Under the pieces are notes generated by a model. That model did not search any database. It worked only from the letters and a program-made list of their open reading frames with translations, and was not told the DNA's origin. 64,000 bases of DNA from an uncultured Loktanella sp. (lineage in GTDB: Bacteria > Pseudomonadota > Alphaproteobacteria > Rhodobacterales > Rhodobacteraceae), in contig CAKZNT010000052.1 of the NCBI GenBank assembly GCA_937132065.1, positions 59,489-123,488 of the forward strand. Direction: 5' to 3'. Position 1 is the first letter of the stretch, and every line of letters begins with the position of its first letter. The position numbers and the translations under genes were made by a program. Of the stretch, positions 8,595 to 18,577 are shown in pieces.

Positions 8595-9707
8595 ATGACC
8601 AATGACCCTCGCCTCACCGCCCTCGCCACATCTCTGCCCTCAACTGTTCCCTTTGTCGGGCCAGAGACGCAAGAGCGCGCGACAGGTGTGCCGTTTACTG
8701 CCCGCCTCGGGGCAAACGAATGCGGCTTTGGCCCGTCCCCTTTGGCGATCAAGGCAATGCAAGACGCGGCCTCGCAATCATGGATGTATGCCGACCCCGA
8801 AAGCTACGATCTGCGCCATGCAATCGCCGCGCAATACGACATCCCCGCTGACTGTATTGTCATCGGAGAGGGGATCGACGCGCTCCTTGGCTACCTCGTG
8901 CGGCTCTTTGTGGCAAAGGGCGATGCGGTGGTCACGTCAGCGGGCGCATACCCGACCTTCAACTACCATGTAGCTGGGTTTGGCGGCGTGCTGCACACCG
9001 TGCCCTACACAGGCGACCACGAAGACCCCGTGCGCCTCATCGCCAAGGCGAAAGAGGTCAACGCAAAGCTGATTTATATCGCCAATCCCGATAACCCGAT
9101 GGGAAGCGCACATGCAGGCGCAGAAATCGAACGCATGGTCGCCGCCGTGCCGGACGGAAGCCTGCTGATCCTCGACGAAGCCTACATCGAGCTCGCGCCC
9201 GAAGGGACAGCGCCCGCCATTTCGCCCCATGACCCGCGCGTCATCAGGATGCGCACATTCTCCAAAGGATACGGGCTCGCCGGTGCACGTGTGGGGTATG
9301 CCGTGTGCACGCCCGGTGTATCGCAAAGTTTTAACAAAGTGCGCAACCATTTCGGGATGTCGCGCATTTCACAGGCGGGGGCTTTGGCCGCGCTTCTGGA
9401 TGACAAGCACCTTGATCATGTCGTCACACAGGTCGCAAAATCGCGGGCACGCATTGCAAAAATCGCGCTCGAAAATGGCCTCACGCCGCTGCGGTCTGCC
9501 ACAAATTTCGTCGCCATCGACTGCGGGAAAGGCGGCGATTATGCCAAGCGGATCGTCACCGAGCTTGGCAAGTTGGGTATCTTCGTGCGCATGCCATTTG
9601 TGGCCCCGCAAAACCGCTGCATCCGCGTGAGCTGCGGACCTGACGGCGAAATGTCCCTATTTGCCAAGGCCTTACCAAAGGCGATCAAAGCCGCACAAGC
9701 GGGCTAG
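8595..9707 (+). CDS. PLP-dependent aminotransferase, histidinol-phosphate aminotransferase-like
   Basis: 370-residue fold-type I aminotransferase of the HisC-like group. Features: a substrate-binding start (LGANECGFGPSP), the NPDNPMGS segment, the LDEAYIEL Asp/Tyr motif, and a PLP lysine in FSKGYGLAGARVGY followed by the conserved Arg. The C-terminus holds FVAPQNRCIRVSCG with the carboxylate-binding Arg. Such paralogues act on histidinol phosphate or on aromatic or other amino acids; the exact substrate is not determined. The frame is open from 8415, but ATG 8595 matches the family length. Its end overlaps the convergent class V aminotransferase by 4 bp. Confidence 0.82.
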   Translation: MTNDPRLTALATSLPSTVPFVGPETQERATGVPFTARLGANECGFGPSPLAIKAMQDAASQSWMYADPESYDLRHAIAAQYDIPADCIVIGEGIDALLGYLVRLFVAKGDAVVTSAGAYPTFNYHVAGFGGVLHTVPYTGDHEDPVRLIAKAKEVNAKLIYIANPDNPMGSAHAGAEIERMVAAVPDGSLLILDEAYIELAPEGTAPAISPHDPRVIRMRTFSKGYGLAGARVGYAVCTPGVSQSFNKVRNHFGMSRISQAGALAALLDDKHLDHVVTQVAKSRARIAKIALENGLTPLRSATNFVAIDCGKGGDYAKRIVTELGKLGIFVRMPFVAPQNRCIRVSCGPDGEMSLFAKALPKAIKAAQAG

Positions 9708-10879
9708 GCCGTCGCGATCACACGCGCGGCAGCGTCAAGCGCGCCCTTACCATGCCCAATATCAAGCGCGGTTAGCCCCGCCTGAATTGTGCCCAGCACC
9801 CCCATGATCATATGCGCATTCACATGCCCCATATGGCCAATCCGAAAGAATGCGTCCGCTGGCGTGCGCCCCAATCCGATACCAAGCGTCAGCCCGGCCT
9901 TCTCTTCACACCAGCGGCGCAACAAATCCCCGTTTGGCGAGCCAGCCGAAATCGCGGTCACCGCATGTGAACGCGTTAACGGGTCAGCAATATTCAGGCT
10001 CAATGGCCCTTCCTGCGACCAACACTCAAAGGCAGCCCAAACCGTCTGCGCAAGCTTGGCGTGGCGGGCAAAAACGGCCTCTAACCCCTCGTCTTTGATC
10101 AGGTCCAACGCCGTGCGCAGACCGTAGAGATGGTGGGTTGGGGCAGTCCCGCCAAAGTATTGAAAGAAATAATCAGGGTCAGACCGCGCCCGCCAATCCC
10201 AGTAACGCGAGACACGCGCAACACGCGCCGCGTCCGCCCGATTGTTGAACCAGACAAACGAAATGCCCGCTGGCGTCATCAACCCTTTTTGGCAGGCGGA
10301 CACCATGACATCGACGCCCCATGCATCCATCTCGAAGTTGTCACAGCCAAGCGATGCGATGCAATCGGCCATCAAAAGCGCGCCGTGCCCAACATCGTCA
10401 AGCACCCGACGCAGCCCCGCAATATCGTTTTTGACGCTGGTTGACGTATCAACATGAACGGCCAATACAGCCTTGATTTTCCCCGATTTATCGGCGCTGA
10501 GTGCCTCTTCAAACTGCGAAAGGTCAATCGCCGCGCTATCCCCGTAGTCAATGGTTTGCACCGTCACGCCCAAGTCCGCCGCCATCTCCCCCCAGCCGAT
10601 GCAGAACCGCCCCGTTGCGAGAACAAGCACAGTGTCACCCGCTGCGACCACGTTCGACAATGCGGCCTCCCATGCGGCGTGCCCGTTACCGATGTAGATC
10701 GCGACATTCTGGTCCGTTTTGGCAATCGCCTTGAGGTCAGGCACAAGACTGTCGGTCAACGCGTGCAACTCGCCCTCGTAGATGTTGGGCGAGGCCCGAT
10801 GCATTTGGCGCAATACCGCTTCGGGCATGACTGATGGGCCAGGAATGGCGAGGTAACCGCGACCGTTCGCAAGTGACAT
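9704..10879 (-). CDS. Class V aminotransferase, serine-glyoxylate type
   Basis: 391 residues. Hallmarks of the serine-glyoxylate/alanine-glyoxylate aminotransferase group are IPGPSVMPEAVL at the N-terminus, the IYIGNGHAAWEAAL cofactor-phosphate loop, DCIASLGC, and the PLP lysine in SACQKGLMTPAG. The enzyme would transfer the amino group of serine or alanine to glyoxylate, as in the serine cycle or photorespiration-like C2 metabolism. The frame is open from 11044, but ATG 10879 (MSLANGRGYLAIPGPS) is the natural start. It is divergent from the ABC exporter at 11014. No other C1 gene is adjacent except metF, 7 kb away. Confidence 0.85.
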   Translation of the reverse strand: MSLANGRGYLAIPGPSVMPEAVLRQMHRASPNIYEGELHALTDSLVPDLKAIAKTDQNVAIYIGNGHAAWEAALSNVVAAGDTVLVLATGRFCIGWGEMAADLGVTVQTIDYGDSAAIDLSQFEEALSADKSGKIKAVLAVHVDTSTSVKNDIAGLRRVLDDVGHGALLMADCIASLGCDNFEMDAWGVDVMVSACQKGLMTPAGISFVWFNNRADAARVARVSRYWDWRARSDPDYFFQYFGGTAPTHHLYGLRTALDLIKDEGLEAVFARHAKLAQTVWAAFECWSQEGPLSLNIADPLTRSHAVTAISAGSPNGDLLRRWCEEKAGLTLGIGLGRTPADAFFRIGHMGHVNAHMIMGVLGTIQAGLTALDIGHGKGALDAAARVIATA

Positions 10880-11013
10880 TGGGGGACTCTTTTCAAGACA
10901 GGGTTTCCAACAGACATTAGCGAGGCCAAAGCCCGCGTCAACCTTGCCCAACTTGCACAGCCGCCCTATTTGCCGATAGACCGTTAGTTGACCCGAACGA
11001 AGTAAGGCGCGAC

Positions 11014-12780
11014 ATGCCAAATCGCCACAACACACAATCAACATCGCAGCTTTTTGCTTGGCTGTGGCGCGACTATTTGCGGCCCCACAAGGGCACGCTT
11101 ATCGCCGCGATACTGTTTATGGCGATCGAAGGGTCCATGCTCGGGTTTCTGAGCTACATGATCCAGCCGATGTTCGACAATGTATTCTTGCAAGGCGAAA
11201 AGAACGCGCTGTGGTGGGTCGGGTTCGGGATCCTTGCGACCTTTACGATCCGCGCGATCAGTTCCGCCGCGCAGAAAATCCTGATGACCAAGGTGAATCA
11301 AAGCGCCGCCGCAGGTATGCGCAGCCACCTTTTGCGCCATTTGATGTTGCTCGACGGGGGCTTTCATCAAGTCAATCCACCCGGACAGTTGATCGAACGT
11401 GTGCAGGGGGATGTGACGGTAGTGAACCAAATCTGGGCCGCCTTGCTGACGGGTATTGGCCGCGATCTCATAGCCGTTATCGTGTTGTTTTCAGTCGCAC
11501 TTTCGGTTGATTGGCGCTGGACAGTCGTGGCATTGGTCGGCATCCCGTTCCTCGTGCTTCCGTCACTTTTGGCGCAAGCCTATGTGCGCAAGCGGGCGGG
11601 TGCGGCGCGTGACTTGGCTGGCCGCATGGCAACCCGCCTTGATGAGGTCTTTCACGGCATCAATGCCATCAAACTGAACGCCCTCGAAGCCTATCAGTCC
11701 AAACGCTACGATGACTTGGGCGATGCCCGTGTGCAGGCCGAGGTCCGCGCCGTTGCGGGGCAAGCCACGGTCCCTGCCCTCGTCGATATCATGACGGGTG
11801 TCGGCTTTCTCGGGGTGCTGGTTTTTGGCGGCGCCGAAATCATCGCTGGCGAAAAGACAGTTGGTCAGTTCATGTCATTTTTCACCGCAATGTCACTGGC
11901 GTTCGAGCCGCTGCGCCGCTTGGGGCTGATGTCAGGCCAGTGGCAAACCGCCGTGGCAAGCATCGAAAGATTGCAAAGCGTATTAAACGAAACACCTTCC
12001 CTCACATCCCCGAGCACGCCGCAGGCCGCGCCAAAAGGTGCGCCAGAAATCGCCCTGAACGATGTTGCATTGTCCTATGGTGACCTGCCCGTTTTACGCG
12101 GCACAACTTTCACGGCGGCCGCAGGGAAAACCACTGCATTGGTCGGGGCGTCAGGCGCAGGAAAATCAACCATTTTCAATGTGCTGACCCGCCTTGTTGA
12201 TCCCAGCAGCGGTGTGGTGACCGTCAACGGCACGCCCAACACGGAATTGGCCCTGCCCGACTTGCGCGGCCTGTTTTCTGTGGTCTCCCAAGATGCTGCC
12301 CTGTTTGACGAAACGCTGCGCGACAACATTCTGCTGGGGCGCAGTGACGTGAGTGAGGCCGCGTTAAAACACGTGCTCGACGCGGCGCATGTCAGTGATT
12401 TCCTGCCCCAACTACCGAACGGCATTGACAGCCCCGCGGGCCCGCGCGGCTCAAATTTGTCGGGCGGCCAGCGCCAGCGCATTGCGATCGCGCGCGCCCT
12501 TTTGCGGGACACGCCAGTGCTGTTGCTCGACGAGGCAACCAGCGCTCTCGACACCAAATCCGAGGCCATTGTGCAGGGCGCTCTTGAGGCGCTCTCTGAG
12601 GGGCGCACAACACTTGTGATCGCGCACCGCCTCTCGACTGTGCGCAATGCGCATTCGATTGTGGTGATGGATCAGGGCCGTGTCGTCGACCAAGGCACGC
12701 ACGACGAGCTTTTGCAGCGCGACGGCATCTACGCCGATCTGCACCGTCTTCAATTCAGCCAGAAAAAGGCCGCAACATGA
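11014..12780 (+). CDS. MsbA-like ABC exporter (fused permease and ATPase)
   Basis: 588 residues. The N-terminal half is a six-helix type I exporter domain (about 20-310); the C-terminal half is an ATPase. Walker A is GASGAGKST (about 377-385), the signature is LSGGQRQR (about 482) and Walker B is LLLDEATSALD. Such half-transporters dimerise and typically flip lipids (MsbA, lipid A) or export drugs or peptides. An AAGGCG ribosome site precedes the ATG. The stop overlaps the ygfZ start (ATGA), so the two are translationally coupled, an arrangement also seen in other Rhodobacterales as far as I recall. Confidence 0.9.
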   Translation: MPNRHNTQSTSQLFAWLWRDYLRPHKGTLIAAILFMAIEGSMLGFLSYMIQPMFDNVFLQGEKNALWWVGFGILATFTIRAISSAAQKILMTKVNQSAAAGMRSHLLRHLMLLDGGFHQVNPPGQLIERVQGDVTVVNQIWAALLTGIGRDLIAVIVLFSVALSVDWRWTVVALVGIPFLVLPSLLAQAYVRKRAGAARDLAGRMATRLDEVFHGINAIKLNALEAYQSKRYDDLGDARVQAEVRAVAGQATVPALVDIMTGVGFLGVLVFGGAEIIAGEKTVGQFMSFFTAMSLAFEPLRRLGLMSGQWQTAVASIERLQSVLNETPSLTSPSTPQAAPKGAPEIALNDVALSYGDLPVLRGTTFTAAAGKTTALVGASGAGKSTIFNVLTRLVDPSSGVVTVNGTPNTELALPDLRGLFSVVSQDAALFDETLRDNILLGRSDVSEAALKHVLDAAHVSDFLPQLPNGIDSPAGPRGSNLSGGQRQRIAIARALLRDTPVLLLDEATSALDTKSEAIVQGALEALSEGRTTLVIAHRLSTVRNAHSIVVMDQGRVVDQGTHDELLQRDGIYADLHRLQFSQKKAAT

Positions 12781-13508
12781 CCGATCGCATCGTGATTTCT
12801 CTCACTGGGTCTGACCGCGTTGATTTCCTGCAAGGGTTGATCACCAATGATGTGACGCGCGCGCGCAACAGCATCATCTACGCCGCCCTTCTGACGCCGC
12901 AGGGCAAATTTATCGCCGACTTTTTCGTTGTCGGGCAGGATGACGCACTGCTCATAGACGTCGATGCCAGCGTTGCGCCAACTGTGTTCCAACGGCTGTC
13001 GATGTATCGTTTGCGGGCGGACGTGGCCCTTGCAGAAACCGATATCATCGTCTCGCGTGGCACGGGTGATGCTCCCGCAAACGCGCTCGCTGACCCGCGC
13101 CACCCCGCGCTCGGCTGGCGTCATTATGGCGCGACCGATCTAAGCGATGCAACCGACTGGACGGCCCTGCGCGTGGCCCACCTTGTCCCGCAAACCGGCG
13201 TGGAGCTAACCCCCGACACCTATATTCTGGAAGCGAATTTCGAAGCCCTGAACGGGGTCGATTTCAAAAAGGGCTGCTTTGTCGGCCAAGAGATTGTTGC
13301 CCGCATGAAGCACAAGACCGAGCTCAAGAAAGGGTTGCGGCGCGTGACCATCACTGGGGACGCACAGGCAGGCGACGAAATCACCACGCAGGGCAAACCG
13401 GCGGGCGTATTGCATTCCGTCAGCGGGAATTCAGGGCTGGCCTACCTGCGGTTTGACCGCGCCCAAGGCATGACAACGCAAAAGGCCAGCCTGCAATTGG
13501 CAGACTGA
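12777..13508 (+). CDS. ygfZ: YgfZ/GcvT-family tRNA-modifying or Fe-S protein
   Basis: 243 residues with the COG0354 signature KKGCFVGQEIVARMKHK, including the conserved Cys. The protein is folate-binding and helps maintain certain Fe-S enzymes such as MiaB. The N-terminus (SLTGSDRVDFLQGLITNDV) is also characteristic. It overlaps the ABC exporter by 4 bp and ends just before the convergent efp; the stop regions flank GCCTGATCAGGC (13531-13542), a perfect palindrome that includes the efp stop. Confidence 0.88.
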   Translation: MTDRIVISLTGSDRVDFLQGLITNDVTRARNSIIYAALLTPQGKFIADFFVVGQDDALLIDVDASVAPTVFQRLSMYRLRADVALAETDIIVSRGTGDAPANALADPRHPALGWRHYGATDLSDATDWTALRVAHLVPQTGVELTPDTYILEANFEALNGVDFKKGCFVGQEIVARMKHKTELKKGLRRVTITGDAQAGDEITTQGKPAGVLHSVSGNSGLAYLRFDRAQGMTTQKASLQLAD

Positions 13509-13536
13509 CCCTGATTTTGTGTGCAAAGCGGCCTGA

Positions 13537-14100
13537 TCAGGCGCGTTCGACGTATTCAAATAGCTCTGTGTTCACCACAATCCGCTCGTCCGTGCCAACG
13601 AACGGCGGGATCATGACGCGCACGCCGTTGTCCAAGGTCGCTGGTTTGAAGCTGTTGGCGGCTGTCTGGCCTTTGACCACTGGCTCGGTCTCGGCGACAA
13701 CGCAAACAACCTTCTGTGGAAGCGACACGTTCAGCGCCTCTTCGCCATAATATTCGATCTGCACGATCATGCCGTCCTGCAAGAACGGACGACGATCGCC
13801 AAGTAGCTCGGCAGGTAGCGCGATTTGCTCGTATGTGTCGCTGTCCATGAATGTCATCATGTCGTCAGCTTCAAACAAGAACTGCTGGTCCTTGGTATCA
13901 AGGCGCACGCGCTCGACCTTATCAGCGGAGCGGAAGCGTTCGTTGAGCTTGCGACCGTCGCGAAGATTCTTCATTTCGACCTGTGCAAATGCACCGCCTT
14001 TACCAGGTTTTACGTGGTCCACTTTCACTGCGGCCCAAAGGCCACCATCGTGTTCCAGCGTGTTACCGGGTCTGATTTCGTTTCCGTTGATTTTTGGCAT
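13537..14100 (-). CDS. efp: Elongation factor P
   Basis: 187 residues, normal length. EF-P binds between the P and E sites of the ribosome and rescues stalls at polyproline. Three domains are visible: the KOW-like N-terminal domain with the tip loop KPGKGGAF (Lys34 is the residue modified in other bacteria), a central OB domain, and a C-terminal OB domain ending [14 protein letters not shown] see neither epmA/epmB-type nor earP genes in the window. Upstream (14101-14323) is a 223-bp intergenic stretch with one hairpin. Confidence 0.97.
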   Translation of the reverse strand: MPKINGNEIRPGNTLEHDGGLWAAVKVDHVKPGKGGAFAQVEMKNLRDGRKLNERFRSADKVERVRLDTKDQQFLFEADDMMTFMDSDTYEQIALPAELLGDRRPFLQDGMIVQIEYYGEEALNVSLPQKVVCVVAETEPVVKGQTAANSFKPATLDNGVRVMIPPFVGTDERIVVNTELFEYVERA

Positions 14101-14210
14101 TTTTCACTTCGTGTCAAAATTAAGGCAAAAGGTTGATAGAAAGGTGTTCCGACCTATATCTTGATGATGGTAGCCGCGCAAGACAACTAAATAGCGCCTT
14201 AAACGGGGTT

Positions 14211-14233
14211 AGCCATGCGATTGCTGCATGGCT
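14211..14233. repeat. 8-bp perfect hairpin upstream of the 107-residue gene
   Basis: AGCCATGC pairs with GCATGGCT around a 7-nt loop. It lies between divergent efp and the small gene at 14324, with no U-run. It could be a 5' leader structure of the small gene or an operator. Nothing else is obvious in 14101-14323. Confidence 0.3.
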
Positions 14234-14323
14234 GTCATGTCAAAAGAGATTGCCCGAATCGATCTAGATGGTGCATAACGGTGTGCACGCGAGAATGACA
14301 AGAGCAATAAAAAAGGAAGCAAA

Positions 14324-14647
14324 ATGAGAGATTTCGTTGACGGAACTGCTTTTAATAACGAGCAAGGTAACCGCGCTCGCAAGTTGTTCGCTGCCGTTGT
14401 TCTTGCTGCACTTGATGACGCGATTGCAGACGACAAAAAATATGGCAATGGACCGGAGCAGATTGCACGCTGGGCCCGCTCGCGCGATGGCCGCGAAGTT
14501 CTTTCTTGTGCAGGCATTGACCCCAACGAGCGCGTTGTCAGCGGCTTGATGGACTTTGTTGGCAAGGGTGTGCGCACCTCCGTGGCGCTGTCTCGCGAAG
14601 AGAGCGAACGCCGCAACGCCGCAGAACTGGAAGCGCGCGCCGCTTAA
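14324..14647 (+). CDS. Conserved small alphaproteobacterial protein (DUF6280-like)
   Basis: 107 residues, acidic-basic mixed, no signal or membrane segment. It opens MRDFVDGTAFNNEQGNRARKLFAA and contains GPEQIARWARSRDGREVLSCAGIDP, which I recognise as a strongly conserved small Rhodobacterales family (I believe DUF6280). AAAAAGGAAG lies 5-6 nt before the ATG, a strong ribosome site. It stands alone with its own strong terminator, suggesting a separately expressed, abundant protein. Function unknown. Confidence 0.7.
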   Translation: MRDFVDGTAFNNEQGNRARKLFAAVVLAALDDAIADDKKYGNGPEQIARWARSRDGREVLSCAGIDPNERVVSGLMDFVGKGVRTSVALSREESERRNAAELEARAA

Positions 14648-14687
14648 GCCACCTCGAATTCGCCCCACCCTGCCAGGTGAGGGATTT

Positions 14688-14723
14688 AAAAAACGCGGCC
14701 CTCTGCTCGGGCCGCGTTTTTTG
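14688..14723 (+). terminator. Strong intrinsic terminator
   Basis: An A-rich stem start and CGCGGCCC (14694-14701) pair with GGGCCGCG (14709-14716) around TCTGCTC, followed by TTTTTTG. The flanking A and T runs extend the stem and give a full rho-independent terminator 40 bp after the 107-residue gene. Confidence 0.9.
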
Positions 14724-14807
14724 TTTACCACAGGCAGCAATCCACCCCTCGAACGCTTCCCAAATCCTGCCAGCCACCTTAGACATTGAAATCAGGGGGA
14801 AGCAGGC

Positions 14808-16259
14808 ATGACCAAGGCAATTATGGTGCAAGGCGCTGGCTCGAATGTGGGCAAATCCATGCTTGTCGCAGGCATCGCGCGCGCATGTCTGCGCCGAGGT
14901 ATCTCGGTTGCGCCATTCAAACCCCAGAACATGTCAAACAATGCCGCTGTGACCGCAGACGGGGGCGAGATCGGTCGCGCTCAGGCCTTGCAAGCACGCG
15001 CCTGTGGGCTCGACCCGATTGTCGACATGAACCCCGTTCTGCTCAAACCCGAGACAGATATCGGCGCGCAGGTCATCGTGCAGGGCAAGCGGGTCGCGAC
15101 AATGAAAGCGCGCGACTATGGCAAGCAAAAGAAGACGTTGCTGCCCGCCGTTCTCGAGAGCTTTGAACGGCTTTGCGCACAGCATGACCTGATCATCATT
15201 GAGGGCGCCGGCAGCCCCGCCGAGGTAAATTTGCGCGCGGGCGACATTGCCAACATGGGATTTGCCGCGGCTGCAAATGTGCCCGTAATCCTTGTGGGCG
15301 ACATTGATCGCGGCGGGGTCATCGCACAGATTGTCGGAACCAAAGCCGTTTTGCCTGCCGATGATCGCGCCCTTATAAAAGCCTTTGCAATCAACAAGTT
15401 TCGCGGTGATCCGCGCCTTTTTGATGAGGGACTTCGCATCATTGAGCAAGCAACCAACTGGCCTTCGCTTGGCGTGATCCCTTGGTTCGCTGATGCGTGG
15501 AAACTGCCTGCCGAAGACGTCATGGATGTTGCATCGCGCAAGGGTGGCCCGATCAAAATTGCTGTGCCGCGCCTCAACCGCATCGCAAATTTTGATGATC
15601 TCGACCCACTTTCCGCCACCGCCGAAGTTAGCGTCGACATCATAGAAGCGGGGCGGCCGCTCCCCGCTGACGCTGATCTGGTTTTGATCCCTGGCTCCAA
15701 ATCAACGATTGCCGATCTGGCCCATTTTCGCGCCCAAGGGTGGGATATCGACCTTGCAGCCCATGTGCGCCGTGGGGGCCGCGTGCTTGGGATTTGCGGT
15801 GGGTATCAGATGCTTGGCAAGCAGATCATTGACCATGATGGCATTGAGGGTCCTGCTTGTCGCGTTGATGGTCTCGGGCTGCTTGATATCGCGACAACGA
15901 TGAAGCCGCACAAGCGGGTCACGCTATCTTCTGCGACCTATCTGCCCACGGGTGACGCGGTAACGGGTTATGAAATCCATATTGGAGAGACAACTGGCCC
16001 TGCTTGCGAGAATGCGTGGCTTTCGTTGGATGGGCGTGCCGAAGGGGCGGCATCGGCGGACGGGCGCGTGATGGGCTGTTATTTGCACGGGCTATTTACA
16101 GCGGATGCGTTTCGCACCGCGTTTCTGACCCAATTGGGCACACCCGTGCCAGAGGTCAACTACGCCATTGGGGTCGAACAAACGCTTGATGATCTCGCTG
16201 ACCATCTTGAGGCACATCTTGATATAGATGCCCTTCTCGCGCTTGCGGGTGACGTTTAG
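14808..16259 (+). CDS. cobQ: Cobyric acid synthase
   Basis: 483 residues, normal for CobQ/CbiP. It makes four ATP-dependent amidations of adenosyl-cobyrinic a,c-diamide in cobalamin synthesis. The N-terminal ATPase domain has the P-loop-like GAGSNVGKS (9-17) and [10 protein letters not shown]. The C-terminal class I glutamine amidotransferase domain has the nucleophile Cys330 in [10 protein letters not shown] and a late His in YLHGLF. No other cob gene is present and no cobalamin riboswitch was seen in the short upstream region. It overlaps the convergent gene at 16256 by 4 bp. Confidence 0.96.
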   Translation: MTKAIMVQGAGSNVGKSMLVAGIARACLRRGISVAPFKPQNMSNNAAVTADGGEIGRAQALQARACGLDPIVDMNPVLLKPETDIGAQVIVQGKRVATMKARDYGKQKKTLLPAVLESFERLCAQHDLIIIEGAGSPAEVNLRAGDIANMGFAAAANVPVILVGDIDRGGVIAQIVGTKAVLPADDRALIKAFAINKFRGDPRLFDEGLRIIEQATNWPSLGVIPWFADAWKLPAEDVMDVASRKGGPIKIAVPRLNRIANFDDLDPLSATAEVSVDIIEAGRPLPADADLVLIPGSKSTIADLAHFRAQGWDIDLAAHVRRGGRVLGICGGYQMLGKQIIDHDGIEGPACRVDGLGLLDIATTMKPHKRVTLSSATYLPTGDAVTGYEIHIGETTGPACENAWLSLDGRAEGAASADGRVMGCYLHGLFTADAFRTAFLTQLGTPVPEVNYAIGVEQTLDDLADHLEAHLDIDALLALAGDV

Positions 16260-17074
16260 TCGTAGATATTCGCGGTGGTCGCCCGTTGAATTTCGCGGCG
16301 CACCATTTTGCGCACATTGCGCGAGATGCGCTCGCCAAGTTCGCCTTGCAGCTCTTGGCGCACCACCTCGACGATCATCTGGCGCATTTCAGCGCGATCA
16401 AGCTGCGTGCCCTCGGTAATATAGGCCGCCAAGGTCTCGTCCAGATCATCCGGGATCGGCATGCCATCGTCTTCGTTTTCACGAAGCTCGTCACCATAAT
16501 CCGTGCCCTCTTCGTCCTCGGGCATTTCGGTAACAACGTGTCGGAATGTCGGCTCTTCTTGTGGCTCGGGGCGCAAATGCACAACACGTTCCTGCACGAT
16601 TTCATCCGCATCCTCGACGTCATCGGCCATTGCAGCAAACGCGGCAGCCAGCCCGAGACTCGGTTTTGTCTGAACGTCGTCAGGCTCCCATTCGTCGTCA
16701 GGCGTCACCGTCACCGCGGCTTCCAGTTCTGCGATTGTCGCCTCTAGCCCTGCCCGCTCTGTTTCGGTCATGCGGTCGTGCACAATTGCTGTTTCCAGCA
16801 TCGAGGTCGGCTCCAGAACAAGCGGCTCGGGGATCGGCGCGACAAATTGCTCTGCGAGCGCCTTTGATTCGTCGCTCAGATCGGTAATCTCTTCGGCCTC
16901 TGGCTCGGCTTCAGCCTCAGGCTCGGCCACGCGCAATGCAGGTGTCAAAACGAACCGCTCGGCTTGTTTCTCAGCCGGATCAGCCTGCGGTCGCGACTTG
17001 TCCCCTTCGGCGACCAAGCGGCGAATGGACGACAAGACGTCTTCGATTTCTACATTTGTGACCGGTTCGGACAT
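16256..17074 (-). CDS. Acidic PopZ-like (DUF2497-type layout) protein
   Basis: 272 residues. Three parts are visible. A short N-terminal helix ([17 protein letters not shown]) is followed by a very acidic, proline- and glutamate-rich middle (about 50-215). A conserved basic C-terminal helical segment ([18 protein letters not shown] and [10 protein letters not shown]) ends the protein. This order (SIRR helix, disordered acidic linker, C-terminal oligomerisation helices) is that of PopZ, the polar hub of Caulobacter. It follows pcm and tolC on the same strand, where DUF2497/PopZ genes are commonly found near valS in alphaproteobacteria (from memory). Sequence identity to PopZ is low, so the call is an inference. 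Confidence 0.55.
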   Translation of the reverse strand: MSEPVTNVEIEDVLSSIRRLVAEGDKSRPQADPAEKQAERFVLTPALRVAEPEAEAEPEAEEITDLSDESKALAEQFVAPIPEPLVLEPTSMLETAIVHDRMTETERAGLEATIAELEAAVTVTPDDEWEPDDVQTKPSLGLAAAFAAMADDVEDADEIVQERVVHLRPEPQEEPTFRHVVTEMPEDEEGTDYGDELRENEDDGMPIPDDLDETLAAYITEGTQLDRAEMRQMIVEVVRQELQGELGERISRNVRKMVRREIQRATTANIYD

Positions 17075-17150
17075 TTTCTGACCCTGTTTTGCCTCAGGCC
17101 AACACTAACCCGACTTATGATTTCAAACAACCAGTCCGTGAAGATTTGAA

Positions 17151-18509
17151 CTATTGGCCAATTGCACGCAATACACGGTCAAGTGCTTGCCCCTGATCGG
17201 ACGTGATCGTTGGCGCGTCCTTAACCAGATTGTAATAGGCTGCGGGGTCATATTGCTGCACAGGCAGCCGCAAATGTGCTGCGGTCAACAGACCCATCGT
17301 CGAAAGAACCTGATAGGATGCAATCACTTCGTCCGCCTGAGCGGCAATCAAATTCGCCTGCGCAGACAGCAATTCCTGCTCGGCATTCAGCACATCAATC
17401 GTTGTGCGCGCGCCTAGGGTCGCCTCTTCACGGATACCGTTAAAGGCCACGCGGGCTGCTCTGATTTCCTGCCGCGAGGCCTGATCGGAAGCGCGGGCAA
17501 CCTCAAGGAAACTATACGCATTTCCGACGTTCTGTTCGATCGAAACACTCACGACATGCAGGCTTGCGCGTGTCGCATCACGCCGCGCCATCAACTGACG
17601 CACATTGCTGGACAGACGCCCACCGGAATAGATCGGGCCACCAACGTTGATGCCGATCTGGCGGCCAAGGTTACCGTCTTGATCAATGCCGATTTGCCCG
17701 TCTAGGGTCATGGTCGGGTTCATTGCCGCTTCGCCGATTTTGATGCTCAACTCTGCCGCGCTTACCGCGTGTTGCGCCTCAAGCAGGCTCGGGTGGTTGC
17801 GCAGCGCAAAGGCCTTTGCATCGCGCAAACCCTTTGACACAGGCGCGGGGGAAACCGCGGCCAATGTGCCTGGACGGCGGCCAACGGCGGCAACGTAACC
17901 CTCTGTAGAGCGGGCTAAATTACCTTGCGCGGCAGCGAGCAAGCTGCGCGACCCAGCAAGGCGCGCCTCGGCCAGTGCCACATCCGTGCGGGTGACTTCG
18001 CCCACATCAAAGCGGTCTTTGGCCGCGCGTAATTCTTGTGTGATGACGCGCACGTTGCTTTGGCGCAGCGCCACAAATTCGGCGTCAGCGCGCACCTGCA
18101 TATAGGCCGTGACGGCATCGAGAAGAATCGCCTGCTCGACGGCCCGCAAGGATTGGCGGGTTCCAAGCACCAGTTCCTTTTGGGCCTCGACACCCATGCG
18201 CCCGGAGCCGCTATCGTAAATCGTGAGCTGTCCCTGCACCCGCGCAGTTGCCGCGATCAAATCGGCCCCGACAGCACGGGGGGACGAGATCGACGCGTTG
18301 GCAGCCCATGAAATAACGGGCAATGTGCCTGCTACCGCCTGCGCGACATCTTCGTCAGCGGCGCGCAAAAGGGCGCGATTTTGGTCAAGTAGCCCCGAGT
18401 TATTGTAGGCATGCGTGAGCGCATCAGCGAGCGTTTCCGCTTGCGCGGTTCCTGAAACCGAAAGTGCCACAAGTGTCGCGACTGCTGCTACTTTTGTGCG
18501 AAAACCCAT
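17151..18509 (-). CDS. tolC: TolC-family outer-membrane efflux channel
   Basis: 452 residues. A signal peptide (MGFRTKVAAVATLVALSVSGTAQA) precedes two OEP repeats rich in amphipathic helices. The first repeat begins ETLADALTHAYNNSGLLDQNRALLRAADEDV. The second carries GGPIYSGGRLSSNVRQ, and EEATLGARTTIDVLNAEQELLSAQANL is the classic TolC second-repeat segment. It forms the trimeric outer-membrane tunnel for type I secretion and RND efflux. A TTG at 18519-18521 could extend it, but ATG 18509 gives the proper signal peptide. Probably in an operon with pcm and the PopZ-like gene. Confidence 0.92.
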   Translation of the reverse strand: MGFRTKVAAVATLVALSVSGTAQAETLADALTHAYNNSGLLDQNRALLRAADEDVAQAVAGTLPVISWAANASISSPRAVGADLIAATARVQGQLTIYDSGSGRMGVEAQKELVLGTRQSLRAVEQAILLDAVTAYMQVRADAEFVALRQSNVRVITQELRAAKDRFDVGEVTRTDVALAEARLAGSRSLLAAAQGNLARSTEGYVAAVGRRPGTLAAVSPAPVSKGLRDAKAFALRNHPSLLEAQHAVSAAELSIKIGEAAMNPTMTLDGQIGIDQDGNLGRQIGINVGGPIYSGGRLSSNVRQLMARRDATRASLHVVSVSIEQNVGNAYSFLEVARASDQASRQEIRAARVAFNGIREEATLGARTTIDVLNAEQELLSAQANLIAAQADEVIASYQVLSTMGLLTAAHLRLPVQQYDPAAYYNLVKDAPTITSDQGQALDRVLRAIGQ

Positions 18510-18577
18510 TTGAATACTCAATTCCTATACGCGCTACAGTCACAATGCGGTTGCCACGGTCAGCCCGCGCAAAACCC

